Shown one piece after another: positions 41,257 to 50,431 of a stretch of 64,000 nt of DNA. The notes below the pieces were generated by a model. It was not told the origin of the DNA and ran no database searches. It saw nothing but the letters and a program-made list of their open reading frames with translations. The stretch comes from Opitutaceae bacterium (lineage in GTDB: Bacteria; Verrucomicrobiota; Verrucomicrobiia; Opitutales; Opitutaceae). Both the position numbers and the translations under genes were made by a program. How positions within the stretch are numbered: the first letter of the stretch is position 1; the number at the start of each line of letters is the position of its first letter. The stretch spans positions 34,110 to 98,109 of the forward strand of contig JAHCAZ010000014.1 in NCBI GenBank assembly GCA_019634615.1, given 5' to 3'.

Positions 41257-41828
41257 GGCACGCCGAGCAGTTCGAGGTTGAGCGTGAGCTTGGCGGCGTC
41301 CGACCGCACGCCCGAGCTGCCGGCGCCGGCATCGAACGGGGTCACGTTGGCCGCGCGCACGCGGCAGTAATGCGAGCCGCTTTCCACGCGGCGCAGGAAG
41401 TCGAGCACCTGCGGGTACTCGCCGTGCAGCGTCACCGCGAAGCTGACCGGGATCCTCCCGGTCTTGGCGGCCCGGCCGGAATCGGTGGTCTGCCGGAGGT
41501 CGATCAGCTTCACGCCGGTGTCGGCCTCGAGCTTGTAGAAGTACTGGAGGTTGTTGGCCAGGGCGGCGACACGGACGAGCCGGCCGTCAATATCCTTGGT
41601 CGCCTCGGAGACCCGCGCGAGTTGCTCGGGGAGCTGGGCGGCATTCTTGATGTTGGCCGCGAGGCGCCGGCCTTCCTTGGCGCGCTCGTCGAGCCGGCCC
41701 GTGGCCGTGGCGATGAGGTCGCTGCGGAAGTAATGGGCCAGCGCCAGGGCGATGCAGATGATGACCGCCGCCGAGACCACGGGGTTCTTCTTGAGCGCGG
41801 CGACAACCTGTTCGTTGGAGATGGCCAT
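41253..41828 (-). CDS. pilO: PilO-like inner-membrane pilus assembly protein
   Basis: Protein of 191 residues. One membrane helix near the N-terminus (residues about 17-37, PVVSAAVIICIALALAHYF) precedes a coiled-coil region (DERAKEGRRLAANIKNAAQL). The small alpha/beta domain contains SFAVTLHGEYPQVLDFLRRVESGSHYCRV, which matches the PilO domain. PilO pairs with PilN to link the cytosolic PilM ring to the secretin complex. The gene overlaps its downstream neighbour by 4 bases and follows pilN after 3 bases. Confidence 0.78.
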   Translation of the reverse strand: MAISNEQVVAALKKNPVVSAAVIICIALALAHYFRSDLIATATGRLDERAKEGRRLAANIKNAAQLPEQLARVSEATKDIDGRLVRVAALANNLQYFYKLEADTGVKLIDLRQTTDSGRAAKTGRIPVSFAVTLHGEYPQVLDFLRRVESGSHYCRVRAANVTPFDAGAGSSGVRSDAAKLTLNLELLGVP

Positions 41829-41831
41829 GGC

Positions 41832-42455
41832 TTATTTCTTCGCCGCCCCCTTCAGCTTGAGCTCGATCTCGATCGCCAGCCGGCCGCTCGTCGGGATGCG
41901 ATTGAGGTTCTTGAGCAGGACATCGTCGAACTTGAGCGCCAGCTCGGGATCCGTGCGGAGCTGGTCAACGTAGGCCGAGGCGTAGCCGCTCGCCATGTCG
42001 GGCGCGCCGCGCACGGTGCCGCGGATGGTCACGACGTTCTCGCGCAGGTCGAAGTAATCGAGGGCGACGTTGGTCGGCAGCGTCTGGCCGAGGCGCAGGA
42101 TGAGGTCGGAAACGATCGGCCGCGCCTTGAGGAAGGCATCGACCTCCGCCAGCTGCTTCTCCTCGGCCTGGAACTGGGCGAAGAGGCTGACCGCCTTGTC
42201 GCTGGCGGGCTTGTCGCGGACGATCTGGGCCTCGATCTCCTCCAACTGGCCCTTGATCGAGTGCAGCGTGACCTCCCGATTGCCAGTGAAGATGAGGGCG
42301 ACGAGCGTGACGACGATCGCGGTGGCGTTGACGAAAAACGTCGTCCGCACGACCTTGGTGTCCGGCAACCGCTCGAAATTGCGGAAGTTCGGATGCCAGG
42401 CGGGCGTCAGGTTGGCCGCGGCGGCGTCAGGCTTTTTTTTCAGCAGCGACAGCAT
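41832..42455 (-). CDS. pilN: PilN-like inner-membrane pilus assembly protein
   Basis: Protein of 207 residues. The cytosolic N-terminus (NLTPAWHPNFRNFERLPDTK) is followed by a membrane helix at about 37-57 (TTFFVNATAIVVTLVALIFTG). A coiled coil and a PilN-type periplasmic domain (VALDYFDLRENVVTIRGTVRG) come next. It connects PilM to PilO. Its first 29 bases overlap the 3' end of pilM, an unusually long overlap that suggests tight co-translation. Confidence 0.78.
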   Translation of the reverse strand: MLSLLKKKPDAAAANLTPAWHPNFRNFERLPDTKVVRTTFFVNATAIVVTLVALIFTGNREVTLHSIKGQLEEIEAQIVRDKPASDKAVSLFAQFQAEEKQLAEVDAFLKARPIVSDLILRLGQTLPTNVALDYFDLRENVVTIRGTVRGAPDMASGYASAYVDQLRTDPELALKFDDVLLKNLNRIPTSGRLAIEIELKLKGAAKK

Positions 42456-43491
42456 TGGCAGCGGGGTTGACGGTTTCGTGGCGGGCCATCAGGGCCAGCA
42501 GTCCAAACCAGCGGGGTTCGAGCGCGGCCTTGGCCGCGTCGGCAACGGTGATCTCGAGCGTCTCGAGCCAGGGGGCCAGCTCGAGCTTGAGCGGGCTGAT
42601 GCCGAGCTCCTTGGCGATGGTGCCGTCGAGCCAGCCCAGCTTGGCAGGCAGGATGGTCGAGAGCAGCAACCCGACGGACTGGCCGGTCTGCACCTCGTAG
42701 AAGCCGATCGAGGACTGCAGTTCCTTCAGCAGCTTGCGGATCAGCAGGGGGCCCATGCCCGTGAAATCGAAGGTATTGGAATAAAAAAGTTTCCGCGCCG
42801 ATTCCTCGTCCTTAAGGCCGAGTTCCTTTTGCACGACGGGGATCATCGATTCCAGGCCCTGCGGGATCGGCCGCGTGGCCTCGATGCCCGCGCTGCTGAC
42901 AATGAAGGAGTTTGTCGTGTCCGTGCTGACTTCCAGCACCAGCACCGGGGTCTTGTTCTTCGTGAAATTGAGGTAATTGACCAGGCCGCCGAGCGTCGAG
43001 ATGCTCCCGATCTCGAGCCGCTCAGGATAGATACCGCTGGCCAGCAGGCCGTCCTGCGTGGTGATGATCTCCTCCGCCGGCATCCCCGCGAACAGGGCCT
43101 CCTTTTGCTGGGCGCCCTTGGCCACGTCGTAATCCGTGCCATCCGGGGCGTTCAGCACCATCGTGACCGTCTTGTCGGGCTCGATGCGGAACTGCTGGGC
43201 GAGGATCTCCCCAAAATAGGTAGGTTCCTTCAGCTTCTTCGGGTCGATCGTGACCTTGCGGAGGAATCGCTTGGGCGCGTAAACGCCGCAGCACGCGTGC
43301 AGGTAGCCGCTGGATGACTTCTTCGGCTGCAGCTGTTTGATCGCCTCCGCCAAAGCCGCCGCGTCGCCGGGCGGGCACTCCCGCACTTCCTCAACCACCA
43401 AGGGGGCCTCCACGGACGAGGTCCGCGCCAGCATGATGGCATGGTCGTTTTGCTCGACGTAAAACCCTTTCGGCTTTGCGGAAAAAAGCAT
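42427..43491 (-). CDS. pilM: PilM-like actin-fold pilus assembly protein
   Basis: Protein of 354 residues, cytosolic. The start (FYVEQNDHAIMLARTSS) and the later segments (VLVLEVSTDTTNSFIVSSAGIEATRPI and a C-terminal helix region ending FGLLALMARHE) fit the actin-like PilM/FtsA fold. PilM binds ATP and the N-terminus of PilN below the inner membrane. It is the first gene of the operon. The start codon is preceded by a candidate promoter at 43595-43623 and, further upstream, a TAGGC direct repeat also seen near the pilin genes. Confidence 0.75.
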   Translation of the reverse strand: MLFSAKPKGFYVEQNDHAIMLARTSSVEAPLVVEEVRECPPGDAAALAEAIKQLQPKKSSSGYLHACCGVYAPKRFLRKVTIDPKKLKEPTYFGEILAQQFRIEPDKTVTMVLNAPDGTDYDVAKGAQQKEALFAGMPAEEIITTQDGLLASGIYPERLEIGSISTLGGLVNYLNFTKNKTPVLVLEVSTDTTNSFIVSSAGIEATRPIPQGLESMIPVVQKELGLKDEESARKLFYSNTFDFTGMGPLLIRKLLKELQSSIGFYEVQTGQSVGLLLSTILPAKLGWLDGTIAKELGISPLKLELAPWLETLEITVADAAKAALEPRWFGLLALMARHETVNPAANAVAAEKKA

Positions 43492-43594
43492 GCGACGGTA
43501 AGCGCGGTTGCTGGTGCTTGGTGGTGGTGGTCGGCCGATTTTCGTCGGGGCTCGATGTCCGAAGGAAACGGAGACGGGGGCTGGTGGAATTCCC

Positions 43595-43623
43595 TTAATG
43601 CATTAGCTGCACCGGCGTGACAA
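43595..43623 (-). promoter_or_regulatory. candidate promoter of the pilM operon
   Basis: On the minus strand TTGTCA (map 43618-43623) and CATTAA (map 43595-43600) are 17 bases apart, about 104 bases before the pilM start. This is only a match to a general sigma-70 pattern. Confidence 0.4.
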
Positions 43624-43675
43624 GATTAAATCCGTTCTTAACCCCTCGAACGCCGCCATTTACCATTTCTTGAAC

Positions 43676-43690
43676 TAGGCCCAAATAGGC
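43676..43690. promoter_or_regulatory. TAGGC direct repeat upstream of pilM
   Basis: Two TAGGC half-sites (43676-43680 and 43686-43690) lie one helical turn apart. On the minus strand the segment reads GCCTATTTGGGCCTA, which shares the 9-mer GCCTATTTG and a following GGCCT with the HK2 promoter at 52768-52785. Probable operator for the same regulator. Confidence 0.4.
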
Positions 43691-43707
43691 GGACTGCCGC
43701 GGAAAAC

Positions 43708-43732
43708 AAAAACCCGCCGGAGCTCGGCGGGT
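43708..43732 (-). terminator. intrinsic terminator of the bS22 gene
   Basis: On the minus strand CCCGCCG and CGGCGGG (map 43713-43719 and 43725-43731) form a 7-bp stem with a 5-base loop, followed by a T-tract from 43708-43712. It lies 33 bases after the bS22 stop. Confidence 0.85.
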
Positions 43733-43764
43733 GGAAAGGGCGCGATGGGCCGGAGCCGGAAGGC

Positions 43765-43866
43765 TCACTTCTGCCAGGTGCGCTTCTTGTGTCGGTTAGC
43801 CTTGAGGCGCTTGCGGCGCTTGTGCTTCGACATCTTCAGACGACGTTTCTTTTTCAGGTTGCCCAT
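43765..43866 (-). CDS. small ribosomal protein of the bS22 / AURKAIP1-COX24 (DUF1713) family
   Basis: Only 33 residues, extremely basic, too short for most gene finders. The sequence begins [20 protein letters not shown] and ends KRTWQK. It matches, in length and in the KKRR-x-KMSKHK-x2-K pattern, the mycobacterial bS22 ribosomal protein and the COX24 domain of mitochondrial mS38. It probably binds rRNA in the small subunit. It is downstream of addA (63 bases after the addA stop) and is followed by a good terminator, so the gene is real and is the last of its transcript. The start is the ATG at 43864-43866. Confidence 0.85.
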   Translation of the reverse strand: MGNLKKKRRLKMSKHKRRKRLKANRHKKRTWQK

Positions 43867-43929
43867 GGGATGAGATAAAGTGTTGAGGGCGCAACGTGCT
43901 GGGCGGCCGCGCGCCTGTAAAGCCAGAAG

Positions 43930-46900
43930 TTACGTCCCCGCGACTTCGCCCCAGGCCCCGGCCACCGTCGAATAAACCAGCCGCCGCACGTCGCAACCCG
44001 GGAACAGCGGCGCCAGGCAGGTGCCGTAGGCGGCCAATTGCGCGGCATAGACCGCCGCCAGGCGCGCGAGCAGCGCGGCGTCGTCCTCCCCGGCCCGACG
44101 CCGGTTGGTCTTCCAGTCGACAACCCAGACGCGACGGCCCGCCGGATCGTGCAGGACCAAATCGATCACGCCGTCGATCCACACCCCGGCCCGCAACGGC
44201 GCGAGGATGCCGATCTCGGCCTGTCGCACCCAGCGCGGATCGCGCAACTCCCGCCATGCCGCGCTCGCCTGCAACCGCGACCACTCCGCCGCAGCCCGGT
44301 CGCCAAAGCCGCGCGACTCCGCCTTCACCACCGCTTCGCGCCCGTGGCGCTCGATCGCGGCCGCGGCCGCCGTCCACGGCAGGAACTCCATCGTCTCATG
44401 CCACCACAGGCCGTACTCGATGGCTTCGTCCGCGCCGCCGCCGGGCCACGGCTCGTCCGCGGCCGACTCGTGCCGCACCGTCCGCACGAGGTCGGGCGCA
44501 TACGCCAGCTGGTGGGGCAGGATCCGCTCCGGGAGGCGCGGCGCCGCCCGGCCGACGGGCACCGCGACCGGCGGAACCGTCGCTGGCCGGGGCGTCGGCG
44601 CCGGCAACGCGGCCAGCCGGCTGCCATCCGCCTCCGGCAGGGAGGCCCACGGTGCGCCCCACAGGCCGGCAAAGCTGGGCTTCTCGCGCTGCGTCCCGCC
44701 GAAGCCATCGACCCACGGCACGACCAACGTGCGCCGCGCCCGGGTCAACGTCACATAAAGCAGCCGCACCAGCTCGCGCACGCGCTCGCGGTCGCGCGCC
44801 TCGCGGGTTCCCGCCGGCAGGCTGGAGAGATCGAAGAACACCTGCGGGCCCGCCGCCGCGTCGCGCACCAGCTTGAAGCCCGCCTCAGGCGGCCGGCCGA
44901 TCCCGCGCCAGAGCCCGGCCACGATGACCACCGGCCACTCGAGGCCCTTGGCTGAGTGGGAGGTGAGCAGGTTGATCGCGTCGTCGGTCGGCTTGCCCGC
45001 GGGCCGCCCGTCCTCGAGATGAGCGAGCAGTTCGGCCAGCCACTGCCGCGGTCCCCCACCCTGCAGGCCCAGCTCCGCCGCCTGCGTCAGCAGCCGGTCG
45101 AGTTCCGCCGTCAGTCCGCCGCTCGCATCGAGCGCCTCCGCCCGCGCGGCCAGGCCGGCGGCCTCCGCCAGTTGGCGGGCGAATTCACCGAGGGCCTGGC
45201 CCTCGTCGTTCGCCCGCAGCACGAACGGCCGCACGGTCGCGAGGGCGGCGGCGAGCGGCGCGGCATGCACGGTCGGTTCCTCCCAGGCCAGCCGGCCGTG
45301 GCGGCGCAGCTCGGCCGCGATCAGGGCGTCGCTGACGCCGAAGACCTCGCGGAGCACCCCGACCCATTCAAACTGGTTCTCCGGGTCGGCACAGACGGCC
45401 AGGAGGCCCGCCACCCAGGCGTAAACGGGGTTGTCGCCGGCCCGGTTGCGCCGCGTCTGCAACGCCACCCGGAGCCCGGCGGCCTCGAAGGCCTTGCGCA
45501 CGGTCGAGAGCCATTCGTTGCGCGGCGCCAGCACCGCGACCTCGCCCCAGTGGTGCGCGCCGACGGCCGCCGGCCCGTGCGCCTGCAGCCAGCGCGCCAC
45601 CTGACCCGCCTCCTCCGCCAGCCAAGCCTCGACGCCCCCCGGCGCCGCGGCGGGCAGCGTCAGCGGCAGCCGCAACACCGCGCCGGCCTCGTTGCCCGGC
45701 CCAGCCGCGAGCGGCACATACGGCACCTGCAGCAGCGGCGGCTCCGCCCCCTCGGCCGCGGGCAGGCCGAGATTTTCGCCGAGCGCGGGACCGAACACCG
45801 GCGGCAGCGTCGCGTTGAGGAGGCGGATGACCGCCCGCGGCGCCCGGAACGTGACCTGAAACTCCAGCAGCTCGCCGCCGTCGCCGCGGCGAAACGCTTC
45901 GACGTGGCGCGTGAAGTTGCCGATATCGGCCCGGCTGCCGTAGATCGCCTGCTGGCCGTCGCCCACCATGCAGAAATGCCCGGGACGCGGGCCTGCTCCC
46001 GGCGTCCCCGGCCAGGTCCCGCGCTTCGCACCCGGCGCGCGGGCCAGTTCCACCAGCACGGCGAACTGCGCGGGATCCGTGTCCTGCGCCTCGTCGAGCA
46101 GGATGCGCCAGCCGTCGGCGCGCATGCGGTCGAGCAGGTCGTCGTCGCGCAGGACGGCCATCGCGGCGTCGATCTGGTCGGCATAGGTCTGCACGCCGCG
46201 GATGAAGCGCCAGGCGCGGTAGCGGTCCGCCAACTCGCCGGCCAGCGCGGCCGCGGCCGCGGCCAGCCAGCGCTTGAGCGGGGCCATCCACGCCTGCGCC
46301 AGCTCGCCGACCTCGCGCGCGGATCCCGCCGGCTCGTACAACGGCAGGAAGCCCTGGCCGCGCTCCCAAGCCGCCTGCCACTCGGCCGCCCGTTGCTGGC
46401 TGCGGCGGATGTTCTCCGCCCCGCCGCCCTTGGGCCGCACGGCCAGGAGCTGATCCAGCACCGCGGCCGCCGGCGGAGGCGGCGGACCGGCCGGGCGCCG
46501 GGCCTGGAGCTGCGCCGCCGTCGTCGCGTCGAGGTTCCGCGCCAGCGGGAAGACGTCCGCGAGGGCCAGGTGGCGCAGGAACGCCGCGAGCCCGGCCTCG
46601 CCGAGGGCGGCAAACGTCATCGGGTCCTGCTCGACGAACTCCTCCCACAGCGCGTCATCATCCTCCGCGACGACGGTCGGGTTGAGGTTGATGCCGACCG
46701 TCGGCCCATAGGTGCGCGCGAGCTTCAGGCAGAAGCTGTGGATTGTGCCGAAGAACGCGGTTTCCAACCGGTCGAGGGGCGCCAGGTCCGTGGCCCCGCC
46801 GGCCGTGAGCTGCTGCAGCAGCACCTGCCGGGCGCGCTGCTCGATCTGCGCGGCCGCCTTCTTGGTGTACGTGACCACGGCGGTGCGCCGCAACCGTTCC

Positions 46901-47049
46901 GCGCCACCCGGCGCCAGCGCCAGCGCGGCCAGGCGCTGCGAGATCGCGGTCGTCTTGCCGGAACCGGCATTGGCGCTCACGGCGAAATTTGCGTCCCAAT
47001 CGTCGCGGAAACGCGCGCGGGCCGCGTGGTCGACCAGCCGCTCAGGCAT
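43930..47049 (-). CDS. addA: AddA/RecB-like helicase-nuclease
   Basis: Protein of 1039 residues. Superfamily 1 motifs are intact: Walker A NAGSGKTT at about 27-34, VVTYTKKAAAQIE, LLDEAQDTDP, MVGDGQQAIYGSR, VTFRAPRAV, SHSAKGLEWPVVIV and LYVTLTRARRTLVVPW. The C-terminal PD-(D/E)xK nuclease is present: GVIDLVLHDPAGR and VVDWKTNRRR carry the Asp, Asp and Lys. With AddB it repairs double-strand breaks by resecting ends. Its start overlaps the addB stop by 8 bases (ATGCCTGA), and the frame is open to 47088. Confidence 0.88.
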   Translation of the reverse strand: MPERLVDHAARARFRDDWDANFAVSANAGSGKTTAISQRLAALALAPGGAERLRRTAVVTYTKKAAAQIEQRARQVLLQQLTAGGATDLAPLDRLETAFFGTIHSFCLKLARTYGPTVGINLNPTVVAEDDDALWEEFVEQDPMTFAALGEAGLAAFLRHLALADVFPLARNLDATTAAQLQARRPAGPPPPPAAAVLDQLLAVRPKGGGAENIRRSQQRAAEWQAAWERGQGFLPLYEPAGSAREVGELAQAWMAPLKRWLAAAAAALAGELADRYRAWRFIRGVQTYADQIDAAMAVLRDDDLLDRMRADGWRILLDEAQDTDPAQFAVLVELARAPGAKRGTWPGTPGAGPRPGHFCMVGDGQQAIYGSRADIGNFTRHVEAFRRGDGGELLEFQVTFRAPRAVIRLLNATLPPVFGPALGENLGLPAAEGAEPPLLQVPYVPLAAGPGNEAGAVLRLPLTLPAAAPGGVEAWLAEEAGQVARWLQAHGPAAVGAHHWGEVAVLAPRNEWLSTVRKAFEAAGLRVALQTRRNRAGDNPVYAWVAGLLAVCADPENQFEWVGVLREVFGVSDALIAAELRRHGRLAWEEPTVHAAPLAAALATVRPFVLRANDEGQALGEFARQLAEAAGLAARAEALDASGGLTAELDRLLTQAAELGLQGGGPRQWLAELLAHLEDGRPAGKPTDDAINLLTSHSAKGLEWPVVIVAGLWRGIGRPPEAGFKLVRDAAAGPQVFFDLSSLPAGTREARDRERVRELVRLLYVTLTRARRTLVVPWVDGFGGTQREKPSFAGLWGAPWASLPEADGSRLAALPAPTPRPATVPPVAVPVGRAAPRLPERILPHQLAYAPDLVRTVRHESAADEPWPGGGADEAIEYGLWWHETMEFLPWTAAAAAIERHGREAVVKAESRGFGDRAAAEWSRLQASAAWRELRDPRWVRQAEIGILAPLRAGVWIDGVIDLVLHDPAGRRVWVVDWKTNRRRAGEDDAALLARLAAVYAAQLAAYGTCLAPLFPGCDVRRLVYSTVAGAWGEVAGT

Positions 47050-49909
47050 CGGCCGCCCCGCTTTCTTTTCCGCCGAACGTGAGCGCATGCTTCGCGCGCA
47101 GCACGGCGTGGCGCACCGGCGTGCAGGCGAGCGGCCAGGCGAAACCCGGCTGGGCGTAATCTGACCGGTCGGGCGTCAGCGCGCCGTAAGCCCCCCGCGC
47201 GAGCGCCACCGCGAGCCAGTCGAGCTTGGCCAGCGCGGCCGGGAGCTCCGTGTCCTCCAGCTTCACGGCGGCGCCGGGTTCCGGTTTCAGCATCCACACC
47301 CGGCCCCGCGCCGCGCCGAGCGAGCGCACGCCGGCAAGGTAGACGCCCAGCTGGAGCGAGGCCCCGCTGTGCGCCATGCGCTTGGCCGACAAGTCGAGAT
47401 CGCCGCCGGTCTTGAAGTCGACGATGTCCACGCTCGCCCCCGCCCAGCCCGGGCGGTCGAGCAGGACGAGATCGAGCCGCCCCACCACCGGCAGGCGCCG
47501 CGCGCCCAGTGCCAACTCCGCCGCCCGCGGCAGCCAGGCCTCCGTCGCGACGAAGCCGCCGGCGCCGAGGGCGTAGACATTCCCCAGGAGGACGGTGCAG
47601 GTGCGCGCCAGCTCCGCGTGGAACGAATCCCAGTACCGGTCCGCCGGCCAGGCGGCGCGCAGGTCCGCGAGCGCGCGCGCCAGGCGGTCCGACGCCTCGG
47701 CGGCCGGCGGCAGGGCGCCAAAGCCCTTCGTGACCTCGGTCGCGCGCAGGGCCGCGGCGAGCAGGGCGTGCGCCTGCTGGCCGAGGACCTTCCGCGGGGT
47801 GCGGACCAACGGCTCCCAGGCGACGCGCGGCGTGCGCAACACGGCCTCGAACCAGAGCACGGCCGGATCCTGCACGCCGCGCTCGATGAGCTTGGCGGAC
47901 AGCTTGTCCACCGTGGCGAGGGCCGGATCGGCGCAGAAGAAATGCTCGTCGAACGGGCGCGCCGGGTCGCGGCGCCCGGCCCAGGCCTCGCTCCAGGCCG
48001 GCAGGTCGGGCGGGGCCGGGCGCGCCGGGTCGGGCATCGCGGCGGCCAGCCCGGCGAAGGCGGCCTCGAGCCCGGTCTCGGCGCTGATCCGGCCCTGCGC
48101 CCACAAGACGCGCTCGAGCCACGAGTTCGGCGCCAGCCGGAGCTCCGGTTCCTCCTCGGCAAACAGCGCGGCCGAGAACGTGATCGCCGTCGCGGTGTCG
48201 CGCGCCAGGGCGCGCCAGCCGGCCCGCTCGAGGGCCGCGCGGTCGTCGCTGGTGAACAGGCCCAGCGAGAAGCGGCCGCGGACGTTGAGCGCGCGGCGCT
48301 GCTCGTCGGTGAGCCAGCAGCTCGGCTCGCGCCGCTCCGGCCAAACGCCGGCGTTGCTCTCGACCAGGATGAGGTGCGACCACGCCACACCCTCGAGGCG
48401 CCGGCGCGTGCCCAGCGTCACGCGGGCGAATCCGCCCTTGCCCGGGGCGGCCCGCACCGGGGCCTGCGCCGGGAGGAAGGAAGCCAACGTCGCCACCACC
48501 GCCCCGAGCGGCAGGGGCTCCGGCTCGCGCGCCGCGAGCTGGTCGAGCGGCCCCCACCCTTCCGGCAACTCGAGGGCCAGGGCCGTCGCCGCCGCGCGGA
48601 ACCGCGCGAGCGCCACCGCGAGCGTGATTTCCTCCGGCCAGGCCGGCAGCAGCACGCGCGCGACGCGGGCCAGCTCGGGCGCTGTCTCGTCCCAATGCCG
48701 CAGGTGCGCGGCGGCATCATGGACCTGGCAGGCATCGAAGCTGCGCTCGCAGGCGCGCCTCGCCTCGCCCAGCGCGAGCGTCACGGCGCCGGTCGCGCGC
48801 AGCCAGGGCCAGAGGCCGAGCAGCTCCTCGATCCGTCCGCCGCGCTCGTGAAAGGCCAGCAGGGCCCGCTGGGCCTGCGCGTCCAACGCCGGCGGCCCCG
48901 CCGTCTCGAGTAGGTCGGCGAAGGGCACGCCGCGCGCCGCCAGCAGCCGGGCGAGCTGCAGGTGGGCCGCGTCGGCGCGGGGGAAGGCGACGCCGATGTT
49001 CTCCGCCCCGGCCGCTAGGAGTTCACCGATGTGCCGGGCGACGAGGCGCAACTCGTCGCCGCGGGTGCGGCCGACGAGCACGGCCGCGCGGTCGGCCGCG
49101 CCGCCGTCATGCGTCCAGAGCGCGCCCACCGCCTCGCAGGTGGCGGCGGGCTCGGGCGCATCGATCGGCTGCGGCTCGACGCCGAGCAGCGCGCTCCAGA
49201 GCTCGACCCAGCGCTCATCGGGCGCGGATTCGCCGCGGAAGGCCGGCTCGGGCAAGATCGCGGTGACCTCCGCGCAGCGGCGCACGACGGCGGCGAGCGG
49301 GAAGAACTCGCCCCACAGCTCGGGACCGCCGGTCCACACGAGCAGGCGGCCGCCGAGCCGCGGCGTGCCCGGCGGCACGGCCGCAAGCCCCGCCTCCACC
49401 GCGGCGACCGGCGCGAGCACGTAACCGAGCCGCTCGACCCAGGCCGCGAGGTCGGTGAAGAGCTCGCGCAGGGGCGGAAGCGGGAAGTCCCCGGGGGCGA
49501 AGCCCGCCTTGAGCAGCTCGTCGCCATCGTCGAGGACCCGCTCGGGGTCGCTCTGGAGGCTGCGCCAGAAACCCCAGGCGGGCTCCCGCGGGTCCAGGGC
49601 GGCGAGGCGCCGGGCGATGTGCGTGCGCAGACCGAGGAGCAGGAGTTCGCGGCCCATGGCCGGGGCGGCGGGGCCCGCGAGGGCGCGCCATTTCTGGTGG
49701 GCGAGGCCGGGCGTCAGAAACTCGACGCCGAGCAGGGCCAGGTCCTCGCGCAGGCAGCGCTGCTTGAAGGCGTGGGCCTGGCCGCGGGTCGGGACGATGA
49801 CGTGGCTGCGCTCGAGGCCGCCCCGCCCGGCCAGCAGCCAGGGCCGGATCACGGCCGTCCACGCGGTCTCCGCGTGACGGGCGAGGTGCAGGGTGATCGG
49901 CGAAGCCAC
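47042..49909 (-). CDS. addB: AddB-like nuclease subunit
   Basis: Protein of 955 residues from a GTG start at 49907-49909. The helicase-like half begins RSHVIVPTRGQAHAFKQR and lacks a Walker A GKT, so it is probably inactive as an ATPase. The C-terminal nuclease has the PD-(D/E)xK pattern GRLDLVLLDRPGW and VDIVDFKTGGD. The Cys cluster that binds [4Fe-4S] in Bacillus AddB is not obvious. Assignment rests on the nuclease domain and the addA neighbour, with which it overlaps by 8 bases. Confidence 0.82.
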   Translation of the reverse strand: MASPITLHLARHAETAWTAVIRPWLLAGRGGLERSHVIVPTRGQAHAFKQRCLREDLALLGVEFLTPGLAHQKWRALAGPAAPAMGRELLLLGLRTHIARRLAALDPREPAWGFWRSLQSDPERVLDDGDELLKAGFAPGDFPLPPLRELFTDLAAWVERLGYVLAPVAAVEAGLAAVPPGTPRLGGRLLVWTGGPELWGEFFPLAAVVRRCAEVTAILPEPAFRGESAPDERWVELWSALLGVEPQPIDAPEPAATCEAVGALWTHDGGAADRAAVLVGRTRGDELRLVARHIGELLAAGAENIGVAFPRADAAHLQLARLLAARGVPFADLLETAGPPALDAQAQRALLAFHERGGRIEELLGLWPWLRATGAVTLALGEARRACERSFDACQVHDAAAHLRHWDETAPELARVARVLLPAWPEEITLAVALARFRAAATALALELPEGWGPLDQLAAREPEPLPLGAVVATLASFLPAQAPVRAAPGKGGFARVTLGTRRRLEGVAWSHLILVESNAGVWPERREPSCWLTDEQRRALNVRGRFSLGLFTSDDRAALERAGWRALARDTATAITFSAALFAEEEPELRLAPNSWLERVLWAQGRISAETGLEAAFAGLAAAMPDPARPAPPDLPAWSEAWAGRRDPARPFDEHFFCADPALATVDKLSAKLIERGVQDPAVLWFEAVLRTPRVAWEPLVRTPRKVLGQQAHALLAAALRATEVTKGFGALPPAAEASDRLARALADLRAAWPADRYWDSFHAELARTCTVLLGNVYALGAGGFVATEAWLPRAAELALGARRLPVVGRLDLVLLDRPGWAGASVDIVDFKTGGDLDLSAKRMAHSGASLQLGVYLAGVRSLGAARGRVWMLKPEPGAAVKLEDTELPAALAKLDWLAVALARGAYGALTPDRSDYAQPGFAWPLACTPVRHAVLRAKHALTFGGKESGAADA

Positions 49910-49941
49910 GCCCTACGCATGGGGACTCGCCGGCCCGCGGC

Positions 49942-49979
49942 AAAAACAAAAAGCCCCGCGACCCGGAAGGGCGCGGGGC
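49942..49979 (-). terminator. intrinsic terminator of rpsT
   Basis: On the minus strand an 8-bp stem, GCCCCGCG with its complement (map 49953-49960 and 49972-49979), is followed by T-tracts from the As at 49942-49952. It lies 24 bases after the rpsT stop and before addB. Confidence 0.85.
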
Positions 49980-50003
49980 GAAAGGAGGAAAACCGGGGCG
50001 GAC

Positions 50004-50267
50004 TTACTTCTTCGCGACCAGGTACTTCGCGGCCTGCGCCTTGGCGCGGCTGGCGGCATTGCGGTGCACGACGCCGGACTTCACGGCCTTGTCCATCGCG
50101 GAAACGTAAGCCGAGGCGGCGGCGGCGGCCGCGGCGGCGTCACCGGCCTTCGCGACGGTTTCCAGCTTCTTGTGCAGGGTCTTCAGGCGGGTCTTGGCGG
50201 TCTTGTTGCGGTCGGTCAGGCGCTTCGACTTGCGGGCGGCTTTGATCGCGGATTTGGTGTTGGCCAT
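50004..50267 (-). CDS. rpsT: small ribosomal subunit protein bS20
   Basis: Protein of 87 residues, the usual size. The N-terminus MANTKSAIKAARKSKRLTDR, the Lys/Arg-rich helices and the AAKYLVAKK end match bS20, which binds 16S rRNA early in 30S assembly. There is an Ala-rich stretch (residues about 43-52). It has its own terminator and is divergent from HK1 across 164 bases. Confidence 0.97.
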   Translation of the reverse strand: MANTKSAIKAARKSKRLTDRNKTAKTRLKTLHKKLETVAKAGDAAAAAAAASAYVSAMDKAVKSGVVHRNAASRAKAQAAKYLVAKK

Positions 50268-50431
50268 GGTCGGATAGGGATTGGAAGCCGGTCAAAGACT
50301 CAAACGCCCGCGGGAGAGTCAACGGTATTTTCGGAGAGTCCGCGGGGGCCGGCGGCCGCGACCCGGCGGCCCGGGGAGCGCTTTCTGCTTTGCGGCCGCC
50401 AAGGGCCCGGCCAGAGTCGGCCTGTTACCCC

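Noticed and set aside
44956..47082. 708-codon open frame on the plus strand opposite addA
   Set aside because: Arg/Gly/Pro/Gln-rich shadow of addA, without domain content and without a separate promoter or terminator.
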